From positions 62,001 to 126,000 of the forward strand of contig NZ_FNWS01000003.1 in the NCBI RefSeq assembly GCF_900108455.1: a DNA stretch of 64,000 nucleotides, in the 5' to 3' direction. Below the pieces are notes generated by a model. That model was not told where the DNA came from, did no database searches, and saw nothing but the letters and a program-made list of their open reading frames with translations. Shown in pieces: positions 8,986 to 18,193 of the stretch. Within the stretch, counting starts at the first letter, position 1, and each line of letters starts with the position of its first letter. The translations under genes were made by a program, and so were the position numbers. Source of the DNA: Fructobacillus pseudoficulneus (lineage in GTDB: Bacteria > Bacillota > Bacilli > Lactobacillales > Lactobacillaceae).

Positions 8986-9612
8986 ATGACAATCATTAAT
9001 GAAACGACGCCCTTTTATAGGAAGCGTTCTTGGCAGGTAACCGGGGCAGTCGTCCTCGTTTTCATCTTGCTGATTGGCGGCTTTATTAGTTCCGCTAATG
9101 GACTATCTCGTAAAGAGCAGCAAGTTGATGCCGCCACCGGTGGCATCCAGACTGCCTTACAAAATCGAGCAGATCTAATTCCCAATTTGGTCAACGCTGT
9201 TAAGGGGTCTCAGGGACAAGAATCTGCCATTTATGGCAAGATTGCTGAAGCCCGGACTCAGTATAATCAAGCAAAGCAAAGCTACGATTCCGCTAACAGC
9301 CAAGATCAAAAAACATCTGCCATGCAGAGTCAAGATAAGGCCTTTAACTTGATGGTTTCAACCATTAATGAAAACTATCCAACCTTGAAGTCTGCTGATC
9401 AGATGCAAACTTTGATGGCCCAACTGGAAGGCGTCAACAACCGCGTCACCTATGAACGCAAGGTCTACAACCAAGCTGTTCAAGACTACAATAATAAAGT
9501 TGTTTCATTTCCAGGTTCCTTAGTGGCATCGATGACAAATCATCACAAGTTAAATTACTTCGCCGCAGATAGTTCTGCTCAGAGTAATCCAACTGTTGAT
9601 TTTAGTAAGTAA
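8986..9612 (+). CDS. lemA: LemA family protein
   Basis: 208 aa with one N-terminal membrane helix (about residues 16-35) and an extracytoplasmic helical-bundle domain. LemA signatures are clear: NRADLIPNLVNAVKG, NENYPTLKS and LEGVNNRVTYERKVYNQAV. The partner TPM gene is immediately upstream. Function in the family is not settled. Ribosome site AAAGGATAACAACC precedes the ATG, and a strong terminator follows. Confidence 0.92.
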   Translation: MTIINETTPFYRKRSWQVTGAVVLVFILLIGGFISSANGLSRKEQQVDAATGGIQTALQNRADLIPNLVNAVKGSQGQESAIYGKIAEARTQYNQAKQSYDSANSQDQKTSAMQSQDKAFNLMVSTINENYPTLKSADQMQTLMAQLEGVNNRVTYERKVYNQAVQDYNNKVVSFPGSLVASMTNHHKLNYFAADSSAQSNPTVDFSK

Positions 9613-9615
9613 AAG

Positions 9616-9646
9616 AAAAGCCCCAACCTAGCTGGTTGGGGCTTTT
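9616..9646 (+). terminator. terminator after lemA
   Basis: AAAAGCCCCAACC, a 5-nt loop, and the exact complement ending in TTTT directly after the lemA stop. Confidence 0.92.
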
Positions 9647-9829
9647 ATGTCGCTCATGAAGAATAAGTTAATTATACAAGAATTTCGATAATCGAACAAG
9701 TTTTCGCTTGCTTTTTAATATTACAAATTGTTACAAAGGCCCAAGATGGTAACCAAATTATCAACCTCCCCTGAAAAGAGTGGTACATTATTATTCAAAT
9801 AATAAAACGATTCTAATTAGGGAGAAAAT

Positions 9830-10876
9830 ATGAATTTAACACATGTTCTCAATAAAACACTAACAGATTCACAAATTTTAACCGCAATCTTAGAAACCCT
9901 AGGGACTATCTTACTAGGTTTTTGGCTGCGCAAGAAAGGAAAAATCAACGAGCATGCGGTCTAAGCGCTAACAACCATCACCATGACCGTCGCTTTGCCC
10001 TTATTAGCCCTGACTGCCTTTATGACTCCCTTAGACCATCAAACCATGGTACAAAGTTTTGCCGTTTTGTTTTGGGGACTGGCGATTTATCCAATCTTAA
10101 TTCCAACTTTGCCCTTTCTTTTTTATCGACGCTATTCAAAGGATGAGCAAAGCGTTTTAGGTATACTGACTAGTTTTGGCTCAACAACCTTCTTTGGCCT
10201 GCCAATTGCTGGAGCTATCTATGGCAGCCGAGGCATAATGTATGCATCCGTCTTTAATATTGGCTACCGGGTCTTTCTTTATTCATACGCTTATATCAAA
10301 ATGTCTGGTGAAAAGATGCGAGGCGAACACATCAAAAAGATGTTTGTGAACCCGATTGTCTTAGCTACCTTAATTGGCTTAGTTCTGTGGTTGCTTCAAA
10401 ACAATGTTCCCACCATTCATGTTCCCTCCCAATCCGTTGCTTTTTATCGAATCGACGTGACCTGGCCCTGGCTTTTTAATTGGTTCAAACTCTTAGCTGG
10501 ACTAGCTTCTCCCCTAGCCTGGCTTGCCATTGGCGCTAACTTAGCTCAAATGCCGCTATCTGCTGCGCTAAAAAACAAAACCGCTTGGTACTACTCTACT
10601 AATAAGATTATCTTGGTGCCAATCATCATGATTGCCCTCTTAGCCGCTGGCTCAGCTACTCATCTACTAACGATTGATCACGTGGCCTTTGCCACGATGG
10701 TTATCATGATGGCTACTCCCGTCGCGACAGTGGCCGTCAATTATGCCATCGCCTTTAATCACCAAAGTTTACTGGCCTCAAACGCATCCCTGATTTCCAC
10801 CATTTTTGCCACCCTAGCACTGCCGTTTTGGATTATTACCGTACAGTTATTAGCAAATTGGTCCATTTTTCGCTAA
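9830..10876 (+). pseudogene. AEC (auxin efflux carrier) family transporter interrupted by a TAA stop
   Basis: Reading from the ATG behind GGGAGAAAAT gives the usual N-terminus of an AEC permease, ending in RKKGKINEHAV, then a TAA at 9962-9964; the same frame continues with ALTTITMTVALPLLAL to a normal C-terminus. Read through, the protein would be 348 aa, the usual AEC length. The simplest explanation is a CAA-to-TAA change at codon 45. A downstream ATG at 9983 would give 297 aa lacking the first membrane helix and has no ribosome site. Substrates in this family include malate and other organic acids; nothing here decides. Could be real decay or a sequencing error. Confidence 0.85.
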
Positions 10877-10958
10877 CTTTTTTAACTAATGATGCGAAAT
10901 GAGCCCGGCAAACGCGCTATAATATTGACTATAATTATATTTTTTAAGGGAGACCATC

Positions 10959-11135
10959 ATGGCCTTGGTTGGACTATTCGTTGTTGCTTTTGCCCTACTG
11001 ATTATCGCTTTTGCCGCCGCTCACGGCTTTAAACTCTTAAAAGAAGGCGATACCAGCATGTTTCCACTGCTAATGATTGCCGGTTTTCTTTTCTTAATCG
11101 GCCTCGTCTTTATCATTTACAATTTAATCGCCTAA
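10959..11135 (+). CDS. 58-residue two-helix membrane protein, unknown function
   Basis: A small ORF with a good ribosome site (TAAGGGAGACC) and TATAAT-like boxes about 25-40 nt upstream. The protein starts MALVGLFVVAFALLIIAF and has two hydrophobic helices split by a polar turn, HGFKLLKEGDTS. It is followed at once by a terminator, so it is a self-contained transcription unit. I do not recognise a family. Confidence 0.7.
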   Translation: MALVGLFVVAFALLIIAFAAAHGFKLLKEGDTSMFPLLMIAGFLFLIGLVFIIYNLIA

Positions 11136-11136
11136 T

Positions 11137-11167
11137 AAAAAGGACGGTCCGCTTGGGCCGTCCTTTT
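11137..11167. terminator. bidirectional terminator
   Basis: AAAAAGGACGG and CCGTCCTTTT flank a 10-nt loop between the 58-aa gene (plus) and the YdcF-like gene (minus); A and T runs on both sides allow use in both directions. Confidence 0.85.
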
Positions 11168-12182
11168 AAAATGCAAGTAGATAGGCTAAGAAAGCCTCAA
11201 AAACAAAGAGCATAAAGGCAATAATGCGATAGTAAGATAAAATACCAACGTATTCTCGAATTAAAGCCGTTGGCAAGAAATAAAAGGATGTTGGTGCCCC
11301 AATCCCTCTAGCCCGAAATCCAATTCTCTTGGAGTAAAGGCTGGCCCGCATCACGTGGTAGTTACTTGTGGCAAACAAAATGACCGGCTGTTGCCCATTC
11401 TGGCCCTGCCAATCTTGTAAAATCTTTTCCTTGGAGAACATAAAATTCTCAAAAGTATTGCGCGACTGGTCTTCGACAATAATATCCTGGTCAGGCACCC
11501 CAACTGACAAGAGATATTCTTTCATCGCGTTGGCTTCAGAAGTACTTTCATCAGCACCCTGGCCACCAGAAACCACGAGCTTTGGACGGTGGTCTGCAGC
11601 GGCCGCCCGATAATATGCCAATGCCTTATCTACACGACTTTGGAGCAGGGGTGTAACCCGGCCGTTGTGAATATAACTTCCTAACACAATGATGTAATCG
11701 GCCTTTTTTGGCGTTGGCCAAATTTGGTAAACAAAGGAATACAGTAAGTAGCTGATAAACAACAGCAGGAAGGTATTATAGACGCCCAAGCCCGAAATGT
11801 AGGCAAAGCGTGCGTAAGCACCATGAACGTTACCCACTAGGAATAACAGGTAGAAGTCCAAGCCCAGCGTCAGCGCCAAAAATAAGGAAAGCTTAGCCGT
11901 AAAACTCTTTCCTTCCCGGTGCGAAATAATGTTGGTATTGTGAACTAACCAAACAATAATGGCCAGTAACGCAACAACCGGAAAAGCCAGCAAAGCCAAA
12001 GCCAAGGCGGTCCAATGTTGATCAATCACATAACCAGTCAATTTCAGGTAAGCTGCCAACACCCCCAAAATCATCGAAAAAATCAACAAGCTACCAAAAA
12101 TAAAATTTCGTTGATCTAATACCACTGCACCGGCAGCCACCAAGATCATCACAATTAAAAAATAAGCCAATGGTGTCAACAT
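11166..12182 (-). CDS. YdcF-like membrane protein (DUF218)
   Basis: 338 aa: about five N-terminal membrane helices up to residue 165, then a DUF218 domain starting KKADYIIVLGSYIHNGRVTPLLQSRVDKAL and containing VVSGGQGADESTSEA, DQSRNTFENF and ATSNYHVMRA, then C-terminal hydrophobic segments. DUF218 proteins (YdcF/SanA) are linked to envelope functions, but no reaction is firmly assigned. It stands alone between two terminators. Confidence 0.85.
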   Translation of the reverse strand: MLTPLAYFLIVMILVAAGAVVLDQRNFIFGSLLIFSMILGVLAAYLKLTGYVIDQHWTALALALLAFPVVALLAIIVWLVHNTNIISHREGKSFTAKLSLFLALTLGLDFYLLFLVGNVHGAYARFAYISGLGVYNTFLLLFISYLLYSFVYQIWPTPKKADYIIVLGSYIHNGRVTPLLQSRVDKALAYYRAAAADHRPKLVVSGGQGADESTSEANAMKEYLLSVGVPDQDIIVEDQSRNTFENFMFSKEKILQDWQGQNGQQPVILFATSNYHVMRASLYSKRIGFRARGIGAPTSFYFLPTALIREYVGILSYYRIIAFMLFVFEAFLAYLLAF

Positions 12183-12243
12183 TGCAGCTCCCCCAATCAG
12201 GTTTTCTTATCTCGATTATAGCAAAGACACTTTCATTACACAT

Positions 12244-12276
12244 AAAAACACCCGGGAAGCAGAACCCGGGTGTTTT
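12244..12276. terminator. terminator after the DUF4811/MFS operon
   Basis: ACACCCGGG and CCCGGGTGT with a 7-nt loop; a T run on the minus strand follows the DUF4811 gene. The opposite side also carries T residues. Confidence 0.85.
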
Positions 12277-12317
12277 GGAGAAAGAAGAATAAATAAGCAA
12301 AATTGTCTTAACGTATG

Positions 12318-12848
12318 TTATTTGATAGCAACTTGCCAAGTGGCTGGCACTTCCAAAGTATGGACTGCCTTAACCAAGTTATCTTCCTTATCTTGCTTAA
12401 AGAGCCACTTGTAAGTGTCATTCTTATAAACCCACTTCGTCGTGCTTGTCTTAACTTGAGCAGTTGTTGTATCGGTCTTCTTGAAGGTTGCCGATGACTT
12501 GACTGACTTCACGATATCGCTCGTATCAGGAGCAAAGTGAGCCGTTGCCTGTGCATCAGAAGGCTTGTCCTTATAAACAAGAACATAGTCGTCCGTACCA
12601 ATCTTTTTAGCAGCTGCCATGCCAATTGGCATTTGTGCTGGTGCAGCTGAATAAACTTGTGTGGTCGTAACGGTCGTTTCCTTCTTCATTCCATAATGGC
12701 TATCCATGTTAGCCGATAGCAAGCCGATTGAAGCAACAGCGCCAATGGTGAAAATAGTTCCAAAAATTGACTTTAAAACCTTTGAAGAAATTAAGAACCA
12801 ACTAGCAGCAGCTAAGACAACAAAAATCGGAATAATTACTAAAATCAT
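12318..12848 (-). CDS. DUF4811 membrane protein, partner of the MFS exporter
   Basis: 176 aa with two N-terminal membrane helices (about residues 1-20 and 27-46) and an extracytoplasmic domain containing APAQMPIGMAAAKKIGTDDYVLVYK. This matches the DUF4811 family of lactic acid bacteria, nearly always encoded right after a DHA2-type multidrug exporter, as here (2-nt gap). An accessory role to the pump is inferred from the pairing only. Confidence 0.75.
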   Translation of the reverse strand: MILVIIPIFVVLAAASWFLISSKVLKSIFGTIFTIGAVASIGLLSANMDSHYGMKKETTVTTTQVYSAAPAQMPIGMAAAKKIGTDDYVLVYKDKPSDAQATAHFAPDTSDIVKSVKSSATFKKTDTTTAQVKTSTTKWVYKNDTYKWLFKQDKEDNLVKAVHTLEVPATWQVAIK

Positions 12849-12850
12849 GA

Positions 12851-14338
12851 TTAAGCTTCCTCCTTTTCTGACTTAACAAAGAATGCCAAGATGAAACCAA
12901 GAACGGCAAAGCCAAGACTGATCAAAAAGGCAATCTTGAAACCGTCCAAAGAAGCATCGAGCATCTTGCTTGCATAACGCAATGGTTCCGTCACCTTCAT
13001 GTGGTTGCTTGGTGTGTTGTTGTTAATCACGTTTTGAACAACAGAAGTCAACAAAGCCACAACCACTGAGTTGGCAACCTGACGCAAAGTGTTGTTAGCG
13101 GCAGTACCATGAGATGTCTTTGCATCAGGCAAAGCAGCCATCGCCTTGGTCGTCATTGGCATCATGGCCATGGCAATTCCAGCCATTCGGACACCATACA
13201 AGACACTAATGATAATCGTTGGTGTTTCAGGTGTTAGGAACAAGAATGGGAAAGTTCCCAAACCAAGGATGGCAAAACCAACCATTCCCAATACCTTTGC
13301 CCCAACCTTGTTGTACAAGGCTCCAGAGATGGCACTGAAGACTCCCATCAACAAAGCTCCCCAAAGCAAAGTCAATCCAGAATCAAAGGCTGACAAGCCA
13401 CGCACGTTTTGCAAGTACGTTGGCAACATCATTTCAACACCAAACATGGCCATCATTGCCAAAATTCCGACAACAGATGGAATAGTAAAGTCCTTCGTCA
13501 AGAAAACCTTCACGTCCAAGAATGGGTTTGACAACTTCAACTGACGCCAAACAAAGATGACGATGAGGAATACCCCGGCAAAGATTGGCACAAGCACATT
13601 TGGCACGTTACCCCATCCGTGTGAGCCGACGTTGGTGAAGCCCCACAAGAACAAACCAAAACCAATGGTTGAGAGGAATAGTGATAAGAAGTCCAACTTA
13701 ACCTTCTTGGTTGGCACAACGTTGCGCATCAAAAATGGTGTTAGAACTAAGGCGATTCCAGTAATTACCAAAGGAATTAGGAAAGTTGAGCGCCAACTAT
13801 CTGACAAAGTGAAGCCCCAGAAAGTGTGGTCTTGCTTCAAAATCCAGCCAGACAATGTTGGACCAATGGCAGGAACCATTCCAATGACCAATCCCATCGC
13901 TCCCATGGCTGCTCCTCGTTCTTCGGGGGCATACATGTTCAAGATAACAATTTGCATCATTGGCATCATAATTCCAAATGCCATGGCTGAGATAATCCGA
14001 CCAACAATGAAGATCCACCAAGATCCACTATTTTCTGGCGTTGACATTGTGACCAAAACCCCTACAAAAAGTAAGGCATAGGCAATCATGTGCAAAACCG
14101 TTGTTGGAATTCGGTTTGCTAAGTAAGCAGACAATGGGACCATCATTCCGTTAAAGAGAAGGAACCATGTTGTTGCTTGCTGGGCAGTTGACAGGTTAAT
14201 ATCAAAAGCCTTCATTAGGGAAGGAATAGCCGTCCCTAATGATGTTTGCATCAAAGCACCAGCCGCCATGGCAATCATCATGACGACGACGACAAGTGTT
14301 CGATTGTAAGTTCGATTATTTGTTTGAACTGCTTCCAT
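12851..14338 (-). CDS. DHA2-family multidrug MFS transporter (14 helices)
   Basis: A 495-aa proton-drug antiporter-like permease, with the length and number of hydrophobic segments of the 14-helix DHA2 (EmrB/LmrB) group. Visible family features include ATTWFLLFNGMMVPLSAYLANR near the N-terminus and the motif-C-like stretch GLVIGMVPAIGPTLSGWIL. A TetR gene is transcribed divergently, which suggests inducible efflux. Ribosome site AAAGGAAATAACG. Substrate not predictable. Confidence 0.9.
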   Translation of the reverse strand: MEAVQTNNRTYNRTLVVVVMMIAMAAGALMQTSLGTAIPSLMKAFDINLSTAQQATTWFLLFNGMMVPLSAYLANRIPTTVLHMIAYALLFVGVLVTMSTPENSGSWWIFIVGRIISAMAFGIMMPMMQIVILNMYAPEERGAAMGAMGLVIGMVPAIGPTLSGWILKQDHTFWGFTLSDSWRSTFLIPLVITGIALVLTPFLMRNVVPTKKVKLDFLSLFLSTIGFGLFLWGFTNVGSHGWGNVPNVLVPIFAGVFLIVIFVWRQLKLSNPFLDVKVFLTKDFTIPSVVGILAMMAMFGVEMMLPTYLQNVRGLSAFDSGLTLLWGALLMGVFSAISGALYNKVGAKVLGMVGFAILGLGTFPFLFLTPETPTIIISVLYGVRMAGIAMAMMPMTTKAMAALPDAKTSHGTAANNTLRQVANSVVVALLTSVVQNVINNNTPSNHMKVTEPLRYASKMLDASLDGFKIAFLISLGFAVLGFILAFFVKSEKEEA

Positions 14339-14353
14339 CGTTATTTCCTTTCG

Positions 14354-14416
14354 TGGTACAATTTGTACCAGTTACTTTGTGGAACATAGTGTAACAGTTA
14401 ATTTTAACTGAGTCAA
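14354..14416 (-). promoter_or_regulatory. MFS promoter with embedded operator palindromes
   Basis: On the minus strand TTGACT (14411-14416), a 17-nt spacer and TACACT (14388-14393) form the pump promoter. The spacer is almost wholly a perfect dyad, CAGTTAA-tt-TTAACTG (14395-14410). A second perfect dyad, TGGTACAATTTGTACCA (14354-14370), lies just downstream of the start of transcription, and a GTTAC/GTAAC pair lies between. Binding by the divergent TetR protein is inferred. Confidence 0.7.
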
Positions 14417-14507
14417 CCTGTTTCACTAAAATAATTTATCTGCTATACTATTCCTAGTAATAAACGATTTTAATCACAAAACGGCACTCTTGTCGTGGAG
14501 GAAAAAT

Positions 14508-15065
14508 ATGAAATTTGGTCAACAAGAAAACATCCGAGTAAAGCAACAAATCGTTGACGGCTTTTTTGATCAATTGAAAGAACAACCCTTTTCAGAAATT
14601 CGTGTTGCTCAACTCATTAAGTCAGCGGGAGTCGCCCGGGTCAGTTACTATCGCAACTTTGATAGTATTGAGGATATTCTCACCTTTTATTTAACCTGTT
14701 TGGTTACCCAACACCATGAGCAAGAGAAACAAAGTTCAATCCCCCATAATCGCACCCGGGAAACCATGAAGATGCGCTTTACTGATTCTTTTGTTGCATT
14801 TAAAAGCCAGGAAGAACGCTTTATGCTGTTAATCGACAGAGGGCTTTCCAGCCATATTTATGAATTTTTTGTCAACTTTGGCGAAATTATCAAGGCTAAA
14901 CATCCTGAAAAAAAGCATGGCTTTAATTATAAACATATCTTTGTTTTTGGTGCTTCCTTTCACGTTATGATGGCCTGGTTGCAAAACGGGGCTAAGGAAA
15001 GCCCAGAAGAAATGGCTGACTTTTTGGTCAATACGATGCCAGATAATTTTTTTGACAAAGAATAA
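14508..15065 (+). CDS. TetR/AcrR-family regulator
   Basis: 185 aa with an N-terminal helix-turn-helix (FSEIRVAQLIKSAGVARVSYYRNFDSIEDIL, about residues 27-58) of the TetR type and a C-terminal ligand domain typical of the lactic-acid-bacterial subgroup. The ATG after GTGGAGGAAAAAT is preferred to an upstream TTG. Divergent from the DHA2 pump with operator-like dyads between them, so it is most likely the pump's repressor. A plus-strand TATACT (14444-14449) is the likely -10 box. Confidence 0.85.
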   Translation: MKFGQQENIRVKQQIVDGFFDQLKEQPFSEIRVAQLIKSAGVARVSYYRNFDSIEDILTFYLTCLVTQHHEQEKQSSIPHNRTRETMKMRFTDSFVAFKSQEERFMLLIDRGLSSHIYEFFVNFGEIIKAKHPEKKHGFNYKHIFVFGASFHVMMAWLQNGAKESPEEMADFLVNTMPDNFFDKE

Positions 15066-15072
15066 TTCACAT

Positions 15073-15105
15073 AAAAAAGGCCCCACTGCCTAGTGGGGCC
15101 TTTTT
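15073..15105. terminator. shared terminator between TetR and LysR genes
   Basis: AAAAAAGGCCCCACT, a 4-nt loop, and AGTGGGGCCTTTTT between convergent genes; usable in both directions. Confidence 0.9.
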
Positions 15106-15973
15106 AAATTAACTCATTTTGATTAGCCACTAGAAAATCAATAAAGTACTGACTGGCAATTGGCAACGCTTCCTTTTCCCGATAAACAATGGCAACGGGA
15201 CGTTTGACCACAGGATCGATTGACTTGGTCACCACATTAAAATCCGTTCGAGTCGCAACCAGTTCGGATAACATGCTCACGCCCAAACCCGCCTCGACCA
15301 TCGCCATAATTGTGTAGTCGTCTTGAATGCGATAACGCACATTTGGCTGAAGCCCAGCCTCTTTAAAGGATTCTAAGGGTTCACTATAACCGCCACCCTC
15401 GACCAAAATGAACGGATCCTCCGCCAATGCAGCGATTGGTATCTTCTCTAACTTTGCCAACGGGTGGCTTTTTGCGACAAAAGCTTTCATTTCTGTCGTG
15501 TGAATAATTTGTTTAGCAAAACCATCCCCATAGTCAGCGGTCATCAAACCAAAGTCAACCGTGCCATTTCGAATCCAGTTGACGATTGTGCCATAATCCC
15601 CCTGCTGCAACACAAATTCGATGGCCGGGTACTTTTCTTGAAAACGTTTAAAAAGGTCGGGTAACCAATAACAACTAACGCTCGTAATCGCCCCAATTCG
15701 TACTGTCCCTGTTTTCAAGCCGCGAATAGCCCCCGCTGTTTCTTGTAGCGTTTGGTATTGCCGAAGCGACTGTTCAATATAAGGGTAGAGTTTTTGTCCT
15801 TCTGGCGTTAATGAAACACCCTGCCTTGAACGTTTTAGTAATTGAATGCCAAAATCCTTTTCCAAACTCGTCACCATCTGGCTAACGGATGATTGCGTGT
15901 AGCCTAAAGCTGCAGCGGCCTTGGTAAAACTATTCATTTGTAGGATTTTTTCAAGAACAAGTAAGCGGTTCAT
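15104..15973 (-). CDS. LysR-family transcriptional regulator
   Basis: 289 aa starting MNRLLVLEKILQMNSFTKAA, with the LysR helix-turn-helix (AAAALGYTQSSVSQMVTSLEKDFG) and a periplasmic-binding-like effector domain. The ATG with AAGGAAAAA ahead is chosen over one ten codons upstream. It is divergent from an amino-acid permease gene across a 102-bp gap, the classic arrangement for a LysR activator and its target, so regulation of that permease is a reasonable inference. Effector unknown. Confidence 0.9.
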   Translation of the reverse strand: MNRLLVLEKILQMNSFTKAAAALGYTQSSVSQMVTSLEKDFGIQLLKRSRQGVSLTPEGQKLYPYIEQSLRQYQTLQETAGAIRGLKTGTVRIGAITSVSCYWLPDLFKRFQEKYPAIEFVLQQGDYGTIVNWIRNGTVDFGLMTADYGDGFAKQIIHTTEMKAFVAKSHPLAKLEKIPIAALAEDPFILVEGGGYSEPLESFKEAGLQPNVRYRIQDDYTIMAMVEAGLGVSMLSELVATRTDFNVVTKSIDPVVKRPVAIVYREKEALPIASQYFIDFLVANQNELI

Positions 15974-16075
15974 AAATCGTTTTTCCTTATGCAAGTATCT
16001 CATTTATTAATTGTACTTATTTTACCATCTCTTCTATAGTAATAAATATAGAAATAAATCATTCGAGGTATAAAT

Positions 16076-17473
16076 ATGGACATCTTTAAAAAAGAATCTG
16101 TCGCGAACTTTATGCAGGCCGATTCACGTTTGGCAAAAACACTGACCGCCAAAGACTTGGTAGCCCTGGGCATTGGTGCCGTGATTGGAACCGGAATCTT
16201 CATTTTGCCCGGTCACGAAGCAGCTAGCCATGCCGGTCCCGCAGTGGCTATCGCCTTTTTGATTGCCGCTTTGGTATCAGGACTGGTCGGCATGGCCTAT
16301 GCTGAATTCTCCTCAGCAATGCCGATTGCTGGTTCTGCCTACTCATTTGGATCTGTTATTTATGGGGAGTTCATTGGCTGGATCTTAGGCTGGTCATTAA
16401 TTTTGGAATACTTCTTGGCTGTTTCCGCCGAAGCCACCGGTTTTGCCGCCTATTTTAATAACAATATTTTGGCTGGCTTGGGTATCAACTTGCCCAAAGC
16501 CTTACAGGCCAGTCCGATGGAAGGTGGCTTGATCAATTTGACAGCGGTTATCGTTGTTTTAGTAATTGCTGCTATCTTGATGGTTGGAACTGAATTATCA
16601 AAACGAGTTGAAAATTTTGCCGTCATCGTCAAAGTTGCGATTATTATTCTCTTTATTGGTGTTGGTTTTTTCTATGTTAAAACCAGCAACTATGTTCCTT
16701 TCTATCCAAAGGAGTTTCATAGTGTTCCCTTTGGCATGGGTGGTATTTTCACCGCGGCCGCAACCGTCTTCTTTGCCTTTATCGGTTTTGACGCGCTAGC
16801 ATCAAACTCTGCCGAAACTATTAACCCTGGTAAAAATGTTATTAAGGGAATTTTAGGGACAGTTATTATCGCTGTTGTCTTATATGTCGCTTTTTCATTC
16901 GTCTTAACCGGAATTGTCAATTACAAAGACTTAAACGTCGATGATCCCGCCGCCTACGCTTTGCAACTGATTCATTTGACTGCTTGGAATAAACTCATCA
17001 CCATTGGGGCCCTCTTTGGTATCTTTACCGCCATGGTCACCATGTTTATCGGTGGCTCTCGCTTGGTTTATGCCCTCGGTCGTGATGGTCTGTTGCCAAA
17101 AAAACTTGGCAACGTCAGTCAAAAGCATGCCGTGCCAACTAATGCCATCATAATTGCCACCGTCGTTCAAGCAATCTTTGCCGGCTTAGTACCATTGACG
17201 CAACTCGCTTCTTTAATTAATGCCGGAACACTGATTGCCTTTACATTCATATCATTTGGTATTATTAAGCTACGTCAACGTAAAGACATCAAAAACACCG
17301 GTTTTAAAATGCCCTGGTACCCATTCTTGCCAATCATTGCCGGACTATGCAGCATCTTCTTTATCGTTATGTTGCCAAATATCACCAAAATTTCCGTTGG
17401 AATCTGGCTAGTCATTGGTGTCATCTTCTACTTTGTCTACAGCGTGCACCACTCAAAGCTACAAAAACAATAA
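16076..17473 (+). CDS. APC-family amino acid permease
   Basis: 465 aa with about twelve membrane helices. The first helix carries the APC signature GIGAVIGTGIFILPG; later segments AYAEFSSAMPIAGSAYSFGS, FFAFIGFDALASNSAETINPGKN and GGSRLVYALGRDGLLPKKLG match the cationic amino acid transporter/YfnA-like branch. Substrate not decided by sequence. Good GAGGT ribosome site. Divergent LysR gene is the likely regulator. Confidence 0.9.
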   Translation: MDIFKKESVANFMQADSRLAKTLTAKDLVALGIGAVIGTGIFILPGHEAASHAGPAVAIAFLIAALVSGLVGMAYAEFSSAMPIAGSAYSFGSVIYGEFIGWILGWSLILEYFLAVSAEATGFAAYFNNNILAGLGINLPKALQASPMEGGLINLTAVIVVLVIAAILMVGTELSKRVENFAVIVKVAIIILFIGVGFFYVKTSNYVPFYPKEFHSVPFGMGGIFTAAATVFFAFIGFDALASNSAETINPGKNVIKGILGTVIIAVVLYVAFSFVLTGIVNYKDLNVDDPAAYALQLIHLTAWNKLITIGALFGIFTAMVTMFIGGSRLVYALGRDGLLPKKLGNVSQKHAVPTNAIIIATVVQAIFAGLVPLTQLASLINAGTLIAFTFISFGIIKLRQRKDIKNTGFKMPWYPFLPIIAGLCSIFFIVMLPNITKISVGIWLVIGVIFYFVYSVHHSKLQKQ

Positions 17474-17475
17474 GT

Positions 17476-17517
17476 AAAAAGGGCCTGTGCTCCATAGCGA
17501 AGCACAAGTCCTTTTTT
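17476..17517 (+). terminator. terminator after the amino-acid permease
   Basis: Imperfect GGGCCTGTGCT/AGCACAAGTCC stem followed by TTTTTT; it lies between convergent genes and has an A run on the other side, so may serve both. Confidence 0.7.
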
Positions 17518-17520
17518 GTT

Positions 17521-18078
17521 TTAATTAATTGTTGCAGCGCATTTTTCAATGTAAGCTTCACGGTCTTTTTGTGTCACACCTGAATCCATGTGTCCCAAAA
17601 CGTAAGCCTTATTCAACTTAATCCCCGTGTAAGCAAAAATTCCCAGCTTGTAGCGACTAACCAAATTACCAAACATCTTGTAGTACCAGCCACCAAAGTT
17701 CGAGCTAGTGAAGACATCTGCCTTTTTACCGGTCAAATGCTTCACAATCTTACCGTTACGGCGGTTGTAAGCAAATCCCGGAGTAAAGACGCGGTCAATC
17801 ATCCCCTTCAAAACAGAAGGTTCAGCTGACCACCAGACTGGGAAGAAAAATGAAATCCGGTCGGCCCAAGCAATCTTTTCCTGAACTTTCTTTGGGAAAG
17901 TCTCGTCTTCCATATGTTGACGGTAACCAAAGCGCAAGACACTATCAAATTTGGCGGTGGCCAAATCAACAACCTCAACTTCATGGCCCTTTTCCTTCGC
18001 CACAGCCGCAAAGCTCATCGCATTAGCATGGGTAAATGATTCTTGGTCAGGGTGACCTTGAATAATTAACATCTTCAT
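17521..18078 (-). CDS. flavodoxin-fold NAD(P)H oxidoreductase
   Basis: 185 aa of the NQO1/MdaB/KefF-like family of FMN- or FAD-binding quinone reductases. It begins MKMLIIQGHPDQESFTHA (phosphate-binding loop), and carries FFFPVWWSAEPSVLKGMIDRVFTPGFAY, the flavin/substrate-site region, and a C-terminal HMDSGVT. Length is normal. Ribosome site AAAGGGGGAAACAAC. Stands alone; physiological electron acceptor unknown. Confidence 0.88.
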   Translation of the reverse strand: MKMLIIQGHPDQESFTHANAMSFAAVAKEKGHEVEVVDLATAKFDSVLRFGYRQHMEDETFPKKVQEKIAWADRISFFFPVWWSAEPSVLKGMIDRVFTPGFAYNRRNGKIVKHLTGKKADVFTSSNFGGWYYKMFGNLVSRYKLGIFAYTGIKLNKAYVLGHMDSGVTQKDREAYIEKCAATIN

Positions 18079-18193
18079 GTTGTTTCCCCCTTTGACTAGC
18101 TCTTAAGCAAGGCCAATTTCGGACAAGCTGAAAAGCAAAGTTTACTTTCTTCTAATTATATACAAATTTGACAAGAGGATGTAAAAAGCAATC

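Noticed and set aside
13146-14081. Long plus-strand frames opposite the MFS gene
   Set aside because: Shadows of a hydrophobic gene read antisense; no ribosome sites or domains.
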